This document shows positions 8,418-17,302 of a stretch of 52,484 bases of DNA, piece after piece. The stretch lies in NCBI GenBank assembly GCA_021793405.1, contig JAJYSV010000026.1, positions 1 through 52,484 on the forward strand, written 5' to 3'. The number at the start of each line of letters is the position of its first letter. The first letter of the stretch is position 1. The position numbers and the translations under genes are program-made. The DNA comes from Acidobacteriota bacterium (GTDB lineage: Bacteria; Acidobacteriota; Terriglobia; Terriglobales; Acidobacteriaceae). Below the pieces are notes generated by a model. It was not told the DNA's origin. It saw nothing but the letters and a program-made list of their open reading frames with translations, and did no database searches.

Positions 8418-9911
8418 TTATTGGCTGACTTTCGCACTGGCCTTGTGGAGAGTAATATCCCCTTTTTCCGCGACGATATTCAGCAGCGGGCCACCTCCGC
8501 CGACGGAGCCGGATGCCACACTGCGATCGTTGGCATCCTTGATGGAGAGCTGGAAGTCCGAATTCACTTCGCCATCGGCGGAGGCGGCCTGCACAGAGAA
8601 CTTCGCGTCCTCCGGAAGCGTCACCTGCACCGACCCGTTGCGGTTTTCGAGGTTCATGGCAGCGACCGGATCGAGCACCGTAACCGCGATACTGCCATCG
8701 GCGTTGCTCACCCGAACTTCGCCAAGGATGCGTTGCAGGCTGATGTCCATGGCGTGGGTGCTGACTGAAACCGGGCCAGTGGCGTTGTCCACTCCCAGAT
8801 CGCCGTTATCCAGCGAAACCGAGCCATCCAGTCGCACCAATTGAATATCGGTGCGACTGGAATGAAAGTGTACCGGCCCCAGCACACGTTCCAGGTGCAC
8901 GTCCCCGAAGAAATCACCCGTCAAGGTGGAGGATCCGGAGATCTGTGACAGAGTGACATCGCTCATTCGCCCATTGAGCGTCAAATCTCCTTGAACATCG
9001 CTGGCGGAAAAATCGCCATGGTGCATCGTCACCTGCACCGGGCCCGCAATGCTGGTCAGTTGTACATCTCCCCGGCTGGAGTTGACGGTGACCGCCGCTT
9101 TGCGGCCGGTGACAGTGACGTCACCACGGTCGGACCGCACTTGCACGACTGCATTTGCGGGCAATGCCATGGTCATATCGGCGACCTGTCTCTCGCTGGA
9201 GGGCATATGGACAGTCACCACGCTGCCAGTGGAAGTGATCAGCGGCTCTAGTTCCTCCATCTCCCGTTTGGCGTCTCTGTCGGAGTCGCTATACACCGTT
9301 TTGTCCAGGGTCAGATGCATTTGATCGTCGCTGCCAGCGGTCAGCGTTACATCGCCGCGCGCGTTTTGAATGACAAGAGTCGCATTGGCTGGCAATGCGT
9401 GGACGATCTGCTCGCTGGCTTCATGTTTGTTTCCGAACATCTGGGCTAGATCGACGTTGTCGCCCAGCTGTAGCTGGTCGCCAATCGAGCTCCAATTCAT
9501 GTGATTGTGCGAAGCCGCAATCCCAAGAGCCGCCAGCACGATGATCAGCAGGACGACGCCTCCACCCAGGCGTATGCGGGAGTGCCGCGCCCACACCAGC
9601 GATTCCAGTGCCAACAACACGCCGGCGCCGATTAGGAGGAGTGGCCACCAATGCCCATACCACTGCCAGAAGGAAGCGAAATTGATCTTGTGCATTGTCA
9701 TCAGCAACGCGTAGACACCGATAGCGATCAGGAACAGCGGCCCTAGAATAGATCGGCGTGCAGAACCGCGATAAGAGGCACGATACGCGGCACGCTGCAT
9801 CCTGGATTGCATCTTCCATTGCGCCCGTTGCGCCCTCCACTGCGCACGGGACTGCGGATACGGCGGCGGGGGTGGCTGAGGTGGTAGCGGCGGCTGCGGA
9901 GGAATCCCCAT
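8418..9911 (-). CDS. Membrane-anchored DUF4097 beta-repeat protein
   Basis: A 497-residue protein, last of the five-gene sigma operon. The proline- and arginine-rich N-terminus is cytoplasmic in character and is followed by three hydrophobic helices (ILGPLFLIAIGVYALLM, WWPLLLIGAGVLLALESL, LGGGVVLLIIVLAALGIA) like the LiaF membrane region. The remainder is a long run of short beta repeats of the form GDVTLTG / GPVQV, the DUF4097 fold, which probably forms an outward-facing beta-helix. ATG 9911 is chosen because it lies 4 bases past the stop of the previous gene; the frame could open at 10031 but would then overlap that gene. Probably an envelope sensor or adhesin-like output of the upstream sigma factor; function not established. 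Confidence 0.8.
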   Translation of the reverse strand: MGIPPQPPLPPQPPPPPYPQSRAQWRAQRAQWKMQSRMQRAAYRASYRGSARRSILGPLFLIAIGVYALLMTMHKINFASFWQWYGHWWPLLLIGAGVLLALESLVWARHSRIRLGGGVVLLIIVLAALGIAASHNHMNWSSIGDQLQLGDNVDLAQMFGNKHEASEQIVHALPANATLVIQNARGDVTLTAGSDDQMHLTLDKTVYSDSDRDAKREMEELEPLITSTGSVVTVHMPSSERQVADMTMALPANAVVQVRSDRGDVTVTGRKAAVTVNSSRGDVQLTSIAGPVQVTMHHGDFSASDVQGDLTLNGRMSDVTLSQISGSSTLTGDFFGDVHLERVLGPVHFHSSRTDIQLVRLDGSVSLDNGDLGVDNATGPVSVSTHAMDISLQRILGEVRVSNADGSIAVTVLDPVAAMNLENRNGSVQVTLPEDAKFSVQAASADGEVNSDFQLSIKDANDRSVASGSVGGGGPLLNIVAEKGDITLHKASAKVSQ

Positions 9912-9915
9912 GGCG

Positions 9916-10281
9916 TTACCGGTCTTCTCTGCCGAAATCTTCCGGCGCAGGTGGATGAGACTGGATAAATGACCCGGCTCCGGTATCGCCGGTGGGGCGC
10001 GACGGGGTGGTCCAGGCGGAGTCGGTGGCACCGGGTGGAGAGGACTGATCTGGCGTGTGCTCCGCTATACCGGGAACAAATCCCTGCGCTGCCTGTTGCT
10101 GGCGGACGTCGGCGACCCATGCAGCCCGTTCGGCCAACATCAGCAGACCGAAGACGATCAGAATCAAAGGCCAGCTTTGGTGCAAGCGCAAAATATCCCA
10201 CTGATGCAGTAAGGCTAGGGTCCCAATGAGAATGAGAACAACCGCCCCGCGTAATCTGCGAATCTGATACCAGCGGTTCAT
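9916..10281 (-). CDS. LiaI/LiaF-like (DUF5668-type) membrane protein
   Basis: A 121-residue protein with two membrane helices near the N-terminus (LRGAVVLILIGTLALLHQW and WPLILIVFGLLMLAERAAW), the pattern of LiaI/LiaF transmembrane modules, followed by a low-complexity Pro/Ser/Thr-rich tail. Its ATG overlaps the stop codon of the preceding gene (ATGA, bases 10278-10281), so translation is probably coupled. The same helix pair recurs at the C-terminus of the preceding protein and the start of the next, so the three proteins share one membrane module. In Firmicutes such proteins report on cell-envelope damage; a similar role is inferred here. Confidence 0.75.
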   Translation of the reverse strand: MNRWYQIRRLRGAVVLILIGTLALLHQWDILRLHQSWPLILIVFGLLMLAERAAWVADVRQQQAAQGFVPGIAEHTPDQSSPPGATDSAWTTPSRPTGDTGAGSFIQSHPPAPEDFGREDR

Positions 10282-11180
10282 CGCACACCTCCAGCCGGTG
10301 GCATTTGGCTACGTTGGATTACGAGCCAAATACCCAAAGCGATCAGGAGGATGGGCCAACCTCGCCCCAGCCAATGATCACTGAGAATGCCCAGGTTCCC
10401 CAGAAGAAATGCAATACCAAGAATGATTAGCACTAACGCCCCAGTGGGGATCCCGTGGTTGCGCCAGTATTGCCCCGTCGGGTCGACTGGACTGGGGTGT
10501 ACAGGCGGTACAGGAGGAGCACCGTAGGGAGGAATAAATTCTCCGGGAGGCACGCCTACCGTTCCAGCGGGTGGCCCTCCTGGGTTAGCAGGATCAGTGT
10601 TCTGATTTGTGGCATTTGGATTCCCGGCGTATCCGACCCAGGGATTCTGAGCGGGTGGAATGGGTATTGCTCTCGCGCTAAACCACTGCGCAACATCGTT
10701 TAGTCCCAGGGGATTTGGCAGAGGCAGTCCATCGCGCCGAGCGATCGCGGTTTGATACGCGTCAAAGACCTGATAAAAGATCCATGCAGCGACCATCAGA
10801 CCCAGCACGCCATTGTAATGGCTGAAATCGACCAGCAAGGCAAAGATGATGACATGCGCCAGGGCTTTAGCGAACTGCCCGTTGTACATGGCTCCGACGC
10901 CCGGAATCCAACCCAGAATAAAGGCAATCCAAGGCTCCGTGCCCCAGCTTGGCGGTACGCTGCCGGACGGAAGCGGTCCGGCAGATGTGTATGGGTGCCC
11001 TGTGGCGTCATTGACAGGAACACCGTAGGCGGCCCCGGCCGCTGCTTGGACGCGTGCCGCCAGACATGGCTCGCAACTCACGATGTTATTGATCTTGTGG
11101 GCGCACAGGGCGCATAGCGGTTTCCCGCAGAATTGGCAGTAGGACGCAACCGGAGTTTCGGGATGATTAACGCAATTCAT
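10278..11180 (-). CDS. B-box zinc-finger membrane protein with C-terminal LiaI-like helices
   Basis: A 300-residue protein. The N-terminus is a B-box-like zinc site (CVNHPETPVASYCQFCGKPL, then CALCAH and CEPC). A middle membrane part (WIAFILGWIPGVGAMYNGQF and LAHVIIFALLVDFS) is followed by a long Pro/Gly/Asn-rich linker and a C-terminal pair of LiaI-like helices (ALVLIILGIAFLLGNLG, WPILLIALGIWLVIQR). ATG 11180 has AAGGAG seven bases upstream; the frame extends to 11369 but that stretch lies inside the anti-sigma gene. Start and stop both form ATGA overlaps with neighbours. Likely a cytoplasm-facing zinc sensor tied to the membrane; no enzymatic motif is seen. Confidence 0.78.
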   Translation of the reverse strand: MNCVNHPETPVASYCQFCGKPLCALCAHKINNIVSCEPCLAARVQAAAGAAYGVPVNDATGHPYTSAGPLPSGSVPPSWGTEPWIAFILGWIPGVGAMYNGQFAKALAHVIIFALLVDFSHYNGVLGLMVAAWIFYQVFDAYQTAIARRDGLPLPNPLGLNDVAQWFSARAIPIPPAQNPWVGYAGNPNATNQNTDPANPGGPPAGTVGVPPGEFIPPYGAPPVPPVHPSPVDPTGQYWRNHGIPTGALVLIILGIAFLLGNLGILSDHWLGRGWPILLIALGIWLVIQRSQMPPAGGVR

Positions 11181-12352
11181 GCCAATCTCCTTTCTCGCGA
11201 GGAAATACGACGCACGGAAAAACAAATAGTAGTAATGGGCACGCACGCGAAAGGCTGCGGTGCGAACTGAACTGGAAAGTGGAGCGCACCCAGCACTCTC
11301 TCCTGCTTGGCGAAGACAGGATCGATCGACGCGTCGTCCATCCAGTTTTTGATAGACTGCGAACGCCACGCCGGTGGCTGGAAAGCTGCATCCAGCCGTG
11401 GGCCCGTTATCACCGGTTTGGGTTCTGGCCGCATCCCATGCTGCTTGCCATGGGCTTCGGGATTGGCAGCGAGGCCTTCTCTATGCGACTCTGTTGGATC
11501 GTTGCTGGAATCGCTGGTGGAATTCGACGAGCGTTTTGCAGGTTTGCCCCCGGTCTGCGTCGGTTGTGAGCTGGTTTCCGTCGCCTGCCGAAGTTGATGG
11601 ACGCGCGTTTCTACTTCGTAGACGATGCGAAGATTTTCGTAGTACCGCACAACGCGGGCATTGGCCTCGGCATATTGGCGAGTGACTGCTCGACGCATGG
11701 ACTGCGGCTCCAGATCGGCGGCGTGCAGGTTCGTGAGCCTTACCCCCATCAGGTTGAGCGTCAAGGAGATGGAGAAGAAAGCCATGGCCGCAACCAGCGC
11801 CAAGCGCGGTTCCAATACCGTTCTCCGCAATAACACGACGGAAGTAGGTTGCCAGATGGGCGGAGAAGCAACGGATGGGCCTTCGTCGCTCACTCGCCTT
11901 TCATGGTCGCCGGTACTTTTCGCAGCGATGCTGGCGTGTTGGTTTTCCGCGGAAGAGAGGCCAAACAGGCGATAGGGTATTTCATGGCGAACGCGAACCG
12001 CTGCCGGAACGCTCGACATCACTGGCGTTGGAAGATGCGTTGCCGCCTCTGGCGCGTCAGCGGTGTTTGCCAGAATCTTCGCGACCAGATCGGATGGTGG
12101 AACCAACGGCTCCTGTTTCAGCACCAGCAGCCACTCGCGGCCGCTGCGCGCGAGCCCAATCTTTTCGCGGCAGGAGGTACACTCCGCGGTATGAGCGCAC
12201 AATTGCTCCGAAACAACATCTTCCAAGGTCGCCTCGGCGGCCTCGGCCCACAACAATTCGACGGCCGCACAGTCGATCCGGCCGGATGAAACGCCACCGG
12301 ATTTCCCAGCTGGCACCGTCAGCCTCGCTCCGAATTCATCCTGGTCCTTCAT
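11177..12352 (-). CDS. Zinc-finger anti-sigma factor
   Basis: A 391-residue membrane protein following an ECF sigma gene. A HxxxCxxC site (His54, Cys58, Cys61 in LCAHTAECTSCREKI) marks it as a zinc anti-sigma (ZAS) protein. One membrane helix lies about residues 184-204 (LALVAAMAFFSISLTLNLMG). A coiled, charged outer segment and a Ser/Thr-rich low-complexity tail follow. The ATG shares one base with the sigma stop (TAATG), typical of sigma/anti-sigma pairs, and its own stop overlaps the next start. It should hold the sigma factor at the membrane until an envelope signal releases it. The outer part resembles no sensor domain I know. Confidence 0.83.
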   Translation of the reverse strand: MKDQDEFGARLTVPAGKSGGVSSGRIDCAAVELLWAEAAEATLEDVVSEQLCAHTAECTSCREKIGLARSGREWLLVLKQEPLVPPSDLVAKILANTADAPEAATHLPTPVMSSVPAAVRVRHEIPYRLFGLSSAENQHASIAAKSTGDHERRVSDEGPSVASPPIWQPTSVVLLRRTVLEPRLALVAAMAFFSISLTLNLMGVRLTNLHAADLEPQSMRRAVTRQYAEANARVVRYYENLRIVYEVETRVHQLRQATETSSQPTQTGGKPAKRSSNSTSDSSNDPTESHREGLAANPEAHGKQHGMRPEPKPVITGPRLDAAFQPPAWRSQSIKNWMDDASIDPVFAKQERVLGALHFPVQFAPQPFACVPITTICFSVRRISSRERRLA

Positions 12353-13017
12353 TACATCACCTGCTTCTTAGTACGTTCCAACAGCCTTGCCAGTTCCATG
12401 CGGCCGCGGTTAATTCTGGACTTTACGGTTCCTTCTGGGATCCGCAAAACTTCAGCAATTTCCTTGTAATCCATATCTTTCAGGTCGCGCAGGATCACGG
12501 CCTCGCGCAACTCCGGTGAAACCCGCAACAGGGCCCGCTGGACGAGCGTTTGGAGTTCGCGGTCAATGCAATGCTGCAGCGGGTCGGATTCCGGCCCCTG
12601 AATTCTCTCCGCTGGCGAGGAAAGCCCCTCTGGATCGTCCCACCCGGCGTCGAGGGAATCGGTGGTCTGTTCGGCGCGGGTGCGGCGAAAGTGGTCGACC
12701 AGCAGATTCCGGGTCAGGGTGGTCAGCCAGGTATGAAAGCTGCCACGTTCGACGTCAAATGTTTTCAGATTGCGATAGACCTTCAGAAATACATCCTGCG
12801 TCAGGTCCTCAGCATTCCCAGTGGAGCCGGTGAAACGATAGCAAAGGCTGTAGACACGACGATGTTGAGACTCGACGATTTGCCGCCAAGCATGATTGTC
12901 TCCCTGCAGGCAACGACGTACAAGCGCGTTGGTCTGTTCGACGGAGTCTGGATCTGTGGGCATCCGCTGTTTGACTGCGGGTATCCCCTTCGGTGCGGAG
13001 TGCGTCGCATGGCCCAT
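12352..13017 (-). CDS. ECF-family RNA polymerase sigma factor (RpoE-like)
   Basis: A sigma-70 family factor of about 221 residues. Region 2 is clear (NALVRRCLQGDNHAWRQIVE, the NAEDLTQDVFLKVYRNL core, then RGSFHTWLTTLTRNLLVDHF), as is region 4 (LRVSPELREAVILRDL, EIAEVLRIPEGTVKSRINRG). There is no region 1 or 3. The frame is open to ATG 13089, but a good ECF promoter ends near 13097, which would leave almost no leader, so ATG 13017 is preferred; ATG 12963 is also possible. It heads a five-gene minus-strand operon with its anti-sigma factor and envelope proteins, and probably drives its own transcription. Confidence 0.88.
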   Translation of the reverse strand: MGHATHSAPKGIPAVKQRMPTDPDSVEQTNALVRRCLQGDNHAWRQIVESQHRRVYSLCYRFTGSTGNAEDLTQDVFLKVYRNLKTFDVERGSFHTWLTTLTRNLLVDHFRRTRAEQTTDSLDAGWDDPEGLSSPAERIQGPESDPLQHCIDRELQTLVQRALLRVSPELREAVILRDLKDMDYKEIAEVLRIPEGTVKSRINRGRMELARLLERTKKQVM

Positions 13018-13096
13018 GTTGCCACTGCCGTCCAGCAGGTCGAATCGCGTGATGCACTTGCGCGAGCATGGCCAAGCCGACAATCCCATAGCAAAG

Positions 13097-13124
13097 GATA
13101 CGCAGGCAATCGCCTTTCAGTTCC
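13097..13124 (-). promoter_or_regulatory. Putative ECF-type promoter of the sigma operon
   Basis: Read on the minus strand, GGAAC (13124-13120) is followed by a 17-base spacer and CGTATC (13102-13097). This is the GGAAC-N17-CGT pattern used by many ECF sigma factors. It lies just upstream of the sigma gene, so self-activation is likely. Confidence 0.5.
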
Positions 13125-13139
13125 CTCACATACTACAGA

Positions 13140-13185
13140 AAAGCGAGGTATACGGCGACTTTAAAGCGAGGTATACGGCAACTTT
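13140..13185. repeat. 23-bp tandem direct repeat upstream of the sigma promoter
   Basis: Two adjoining 23-base units, 13140-13162 and 13163-13185, beginning AAAGCGAGGTATACGGC and differing at one base (G/A). They lie 16 bases upstream of the putative ECF promoter and 30 bases past the glgC stop. The position would suit a transcription-factor site; a chance slippage duplication is the alternative. Confidence 0.75.
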
Positions 13186-13215
13186 CTTGCGCGAGCGCAA
13201 CGACAATGGCTGGCA

Positions 13216-14481
13216 CTACATGTCGTGGGGAACGAAGTCGGAGGCAACCGGATTTTCGTATAGAGAGTAGTCTCTGCTGACGACCGTAATACCGCTCTCC
13301 GTGACCAGGTAGTTTTTTCGATCTTCATTCGCGTCGTAGCCGATGACGGTGCCTTCAGGAATCTGCACGTCGCGATCGATAATGGCGCGTCGAATTCGGC
13401 AATGTCGCCCGATCCTGACATGAGAAAACAAAATGCTCGAATCGACTTCCCCATAGGAATTGACGCGAACATCGTGGGATAACACGCTATTGCGTACGGT
13501 GGCGCCGGAGATAATGCAACCCGCAGAAACCACTGTGTTAATGGCCATGCCGGTTCGCCCGGGCTCGCCGAAGACGAACTTCGCCGGAGGGTATTGGAGA
13601 GGCCGGGTACGCATGGGCCAGCTTTTGTCGTAGAGATTGAAGATGGGCGTCACCGATGCAACATCCATATTGGCGTCGTAGTAGGCATCAAGCGTTCCCA
13701 CGTCGCGCCAGTAGAGCGCTTCCTGCTTGTTTTCGTCGACAAAGTTGAACGCGTACATTTTGTACTGGCCAAGCATGGAGGGAAGAATATTATGGCCAAA
13801 ATCGTGCTGCGAATTTGGATCCTCCGCATCGCGAATCAACGCCGGCAGCAGTACATCGGTGTTGAACAAATAGACGCCCATGGACGCGTCGACCTTGTCC
13901 TGATTGAAAGGCGAGCGCGCATTCGTTTGCTGAGGCTTCTCCTGAAAGCCGGTGACTTCACCGGTTTGCGAAACCTCAACTACGCCGAACCGGGAAACTT
14001 CGGACGGATCGATGGGCAGGGTGGCCAGGGTGACATCCGCCCCCGAATCCAGATGTTGAAGCACCATGCGTCCGTAGTTCATCTTGTAGATGTGATCGCC
14101 TGAGAGAATCAGCACGCGCGCCGGCTGCTCGCTGCCAATGGAGTAGATGTTCTGATACACCGCGTCGGCAGTTCCCATGTACCAGTTGGCGCTCACGCGC
14201 TGCATGGGCGGCAGGATTTCAATAAATTCGCCCAGTTCGCTGGCGACCACCGAACCCCAACCTTCGCGAATGTGCCGGTTCAGTGAAAGTGCTTTATATT
14301 GCGTGAGAATGTAAATGTGGCGCAAATCGGAATTGATGCAATTCGACAGGGTGATGTCGATGATGCGATAGTTTCCGCCGAAGGGCACGGCCGGTTTGGC
14401 GCGATCGCGGGTAAGTGGATACAGCCGCTCGCCAGCCCCACCTGCCAGTAGAACTCCCAAAGTATCTCTCATTGGCGGCAT
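13216..14481 (-). CDS. glgC: Glucose-1-phosphate adenylyltransferase
   Basis: Makes ADP-glucose for glycogen synthesis. The 421-residue protein has the nucleotidyl-transferase signature VLLAGGAGERLYPLT near residue 10, PAVPFGGNYRIIDI with the regulatory Arg/Lys region, WYMGTADAVYQN, the sugar-phosphate site GFQEKP and YWRDVGTLDAY, and a C-terminal left-handed beta-helix (SGATVRNSVLS, IGRHCRIRRAIID). ATG 14481 is chosen because GAGAGG lies about nine bases before it; the frame extends to 14526 without a ribosome site. No other glycogen gene is adjacent. Regulation by fructose-1,6-bisphosphate or similar is usual in the family and cannot be read from the sequence. Confidence 0.93.
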   Translation of the reverse strand: MPPMRDTLGVLLAGGAGERLYPLTRDRAKPAVPFGGNYRIIDITLSNCINSDLRHIYILTQYKALSLNRHIREGWGSVVASELGEFIEILPPMQRVSANWYMGTADAVYQNIYSIGSEQPARVLILSGDHIYKMNYGRMVLQHLDSGADVTLATLPIDPSEVSRFGVVEVSQTGEVTGFQEKPQQTNARSPFNQDKVDASMGVYLFNTDVLLPALIRDAEDPNSQHDFGHNILPSMLGQYKMYAFNFVDENKQEALYWRDVGTLDAYYDANMDVASVTPIFNLYDKSWPMRTRPLQYPPAKFVFGEPGRTGMAINTVVSAGCIISGATVRNSVLSHDVRVNSYGEVDSSILFSHVRIGRHCRIRRAIIDRDVQIPEGTVIGYDANEDRKNYLVTESGITVVSRDYSLYENPVASDFVPHDM

Positions 14482-14682
14482 TGAATTCGACCTCTCTGAA
14501 CAATACGACCCTGAATTGTAGTCCAATCACGTTAGACCGCGATGACCAAAAAATGTTCGATGCTGCGCGTCTATGGCCTCTCGTAGGATGCACAAGAGCC
14601 GGGCCAACGATCCCGTGGTGCAAGTTTTCTTGAAGAAAGATCCACGTGGATATCTGTCCTCTCGATATGCCATGGAACCGCT

Positions 14683-14979
14683 CTAGCCTGCGGCCTCGGC
14701 GTTGTCTGCCTCTTCGGTAATCCGAATCCTCAAGGTGCGCAAGAAGTTCACATCCTGCGCGGTGAATGGGCCGGATTCTGCGGTGGTCTCTGTTTCCGAT
14801 TTTTCGGCAGGGTCTTTTGCCGCCTCATTCAGCCCGATGGTCGCCTCCAGCATCAGCATCACCTCAAAACCCTCGGCACGGATATTTCGCACCACCCCGG
14901 CGATTTGATCGGATTCGGCAACGGTTTCGTGGATGGCTTCGCCCAACTGCTCAATGAGATTGCGTATCTTGCGATTCAA
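14683..14979 (-). CDS. Conserved small acidic protein, unknown function
   Basis: A 98-residue soluble protein, largely helical, with an acidic Glu/Thr-rich stretch in the middle (AEKSETETTAES). The start appears to be TTG at 14979, because GGGGAGG lies seven bases upstream and no ATG is near. The N-terminus (NRKIRNLIEQLGEAIHETVA) is amphipathic. It lies between glgC and a membrane-protein gene, divergent from the latter. I do not recognise a family. Confidence 0.6.
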   Translation of the reverse strand: MNRKIRNLIEQLGEAIHETVAESDQIAGVVRNIRAEGFEVMLMLEATIGLNEAAKDPAEKSETETTAESGPFTAQDVNFLRTLRIRITEEADNAEAAG

Positions 14980-15079
14980 ATTCAGCCTCCCCGCGCCAGG
15001 ATGGTCGCGTTTTTCTTACCATACTTCCCTTTCCAAAAGAGGGCAACGAAGTTCGATTCCGCTGCTACACTTTTTCTGT

Positions 15080-15553
15080 GTGGACAAGGTTCGTCTAGGT
15101 CGAAGGCTGGGGATCGGCACTCGCCTGGCCGCGAAGGTTTTGCGTGAGCAGGCGGGGAAGGCGACTTCCACGGTTGGCGCGCGGCAGCCCATCCCCGCCG
15201 GAGAGCGACGGCCCGAGGAGAGACGAATTCCTACGCCTGGGGCGCCGCGTCCCGCAGCCAGGCGTACCCCAGTGCCGAGCAGCGTTGTGCGACAGGCGGC
15301 CCGAGGCGGTCGCGGCTTTGGACGGGCATTCTGGGGATCATTTGCTCGCGCAGGCCGCGCGCTCTGGCATGAGGTGACAGGAGTGTTCTTTGCCCTGTTT
15401 GCACTTTTCTTTCTCCAGGGACTCTGGCGCTTGCGCGGGGGCTGGAGATCGGGACCTGAACATCGCCACTTTGAGATCGATCTGGTCATGGCAATCTTGT
15501 TTCTCTATTTTTCCGTCAGCGCGTTCGTCCATTCGCGCCGCACGCAGCGTTAG
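15080..15553 (+). CDS. Hypothetical membrane protein
   Basis: About 157 residues from a GTG start. The first 90 residues are rich in Arg and Pro and probably disordered; two hydrophobic helices follow (VTGVFFALFALFFLQGLW and LVMAILFLYFSVSAFVHS). The open frame continues upstream to 14933 but would then cross the divergent TTG gene, so an internal start is more likely. No strong ribosome site was found, so the start is uncertain. It ends 45 bases before the mutase gene on the same strand. No family recognised. Confidence 0.55.
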   Translation: MDKVRLGRRLGIGTRLAAKVLREQAGKATSTVGARQPIPAGERRPEERRIPTPGAPRPAARRTPVPSSVVRQAARGGRGFGRAFWGSFARAGRALWHEVTGVFFALFALFFLQGLWRLRGGWRSGPEHRHFEIDLVMAILFLYFSVSAFVHSRRTQR

Positions 15554-15598
15554 GTTTCCCGACTGCACCGCCGTGTGCAGTAGCAAGGTCGTTGGGCC

Positions 15599-17242
15599 AT
15601 GTCGAGCCATTCCGCTTCACGAGATGGAAGCCGCAGACCGGACGCATCCTCGAATTCGAGCTTTCCGATCGAGCCTACTTATGCCCTGTCGGAAGCTGCC
15701 CTAGTAAATCCATCCCAGAAGGTTGCAGCGGTAACCCACGAGAAAATCGGATATCCGGGGGAATATCCCTATACTCGCGGCATTCAACCCACCATGTATC
15801 GCGGACGGCTGTGGACTATGCGCCAGTATGCCGGGATGGGCGACGCGGAAGAGAGCAATCGCCGTTACAAATTTTTGCTGGCTAGCGGAACAGCGGGATT
15901 GTCCGTTGCCTTTGACTTGCCGACGCAAATTGGCTATGACTCCGATGACCCCATGTCGATTGGAGAGGTGGGCAAGGTCGGAGTCGCGATCGACTCCATC
16001 GAGGACATGGAGAGACTGTTTGCCGATATTCCGCTGGACAAGATCTCCACGTCGATGACCATCAACTCGACCGCTAGTATTCTTCTCGCGTTGTATATTG
16101 CAGTAGCGCGCCGGAACAGACTGACCACGAAACATCTCTCTGGCACCGTGCAGAACGACATTCTGAAGGAGTACATCGCGCGGGGGACCTACATTTATCC
16201 GGTGGCGCATGCAATGCGCATCATCACCGACATGTTTGCGTGGACCCACGACCACGTACCGGACTGGAATACGATTTCCATTTCCGGCTACCACATGCGG
16301 GAGGCGGGTTCGACCGCTGTCCAGGAAGTGGCCTTCACCCTGGCGAATGGAAAGACCTACGTACGGGCAGCCATGGACGCGGGTCTCGATATTGACGTGT
16401 TCGCCCCGCGGCTGTCATTTTTCTTCAATGCGCACAGCAATTTTCTGGAAGAGGTTGCGAAGTTCCGCGCGGCGCGGCGGATGTGGGCCCGCATCATGCG
16501 GGAAGAATTTGGTGCGAAGAATCCGCGTTCCTGGATGCTGCGGTTCCACGCGCAAACGGCGGGTTCGACGCTGACCGCGCAACAGCCGGAGAACAACATT
16601 GTGCGCACGGCGGTGGAGGCCATGGCCGCGGTGTTGTGCGGAACGCAGTCGCTGCATACCAACGGCTACGACGAAGCGCTGGCGCTGCCCACGGAGCTGG
16701 CTGCTCGCACCGCGCTGCGCACGCAGCAGATTCTGGCATTCGAATCCGGCGTGGCGCAGACCATCGACCCGTTCGCCGGATCGTATTGCATCGAAGCGCT
16801 GACGGATGAAATTGAGAATCGGGCGATGGAATACCTCAGTAAAATCGCGGCCATGGGTGGAATGCTCCGCGCCATAGAGCGCGGATACGTGCAGCAGGAG
16901 ATCCAGAATGCCGCCTATGAATTTCAGCAGGCGGTCGATAACGGTGCTGCCGTTATTGTGGGCGTCAACCGCTTCACACAGGAAAATGACCCCCCGATTC
17001 CAGTGCAGCGCGTGGATGAATCTCTGGAACGCAAACAGGTCGAGCGACTGCGAGCCATGCGTACCCGTCGCGAACCCACCCGGTGGCAGGCCTCTATCCG
17101 TGGAGTTACAGAAGCGGCGCGCGGCGGCACCAATCTGATGCCCGCGATACTGGAAGCAGTGGAAAGCTATGCAACGGTCGGCGAAATCGCAGGGACTCTG
17201 CGAGATGTTTTCGGCGAATATCAAGAGACAGTTGTGACCTGA
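15599..17242 (+). CDS. Methylmalonyl-CoA mutase large (catalytic) subunit, without B12 domain
   Basis: A 547-residue acyl-CoA mutase catalytic barrel. It shows [73 protein letters not shown] and [20 protein letters not shown], all mutase signatures. The Tyr in RQYAG matches methylmalonyl-CoA mutases; isobutyryl- and hydroxyisobutyryl-CoA mutases have Phe or Ile there, as I remember. The protein stops before the cobalamin-binding DxHxxG domain, so it needs a separate small subunit, which is not in the window. It would interconvert methylmalonyl-CoA and succinyl-CoA. No epimerase or MeaB-type chaperone is adjacent. Confidence 0.85.
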   Translation: MSSHSASRDGSRRPDASSNSSFPIEPTYALSEAALVNPSQKVAAVTHEKIGYPGEYPYTRGIQPTMYRGRLWTMRQYAGMGDAEESNRRYKFLLASGTAGLSVAFDLPTQIGYDSDDPMSIGEVGKVGVAIDSIEDMERLFADIPLDKISTSMTINSTASILLALYIAVARRNRLTTKHLSGTVQNDILKEYIARGTYIYPVAHAMRIITDMFAWTHDHVPDWNTISISGYHMREAGSTAVQEVAFTLANGKTYVRAAMDAGLDIDVFAPRLSFFFNAHSNFLEEVAKFRAARRMWARIMREEFGAKNPRSWMLRFHAQTAGSTLTAQQPENNIVRTAVEAMAAVLCGTQSLHTNGYDEALALPTELAARTALRTQQILAFESGVAQTIDPFAGSYCIEALTDEIENRAMEYLSKIAAMGGMLRAIERGYVQQEIQNAAYEFQQAVDNGAAVIVGVNRFTQENDPPIPVQRVDESLERKQVERLRAMRTRREPTRWQASIRGVTEAARGGTNLMPAILEAVESYATVGEIAGTLRDVFGEYQETVVT

Positions 17243-17302
17243 GCAGGAAACAAGACGGACGGCGCCGCAAGGGGTGGGAAAACGCATCCAAATGAGGCAG
17301 GC

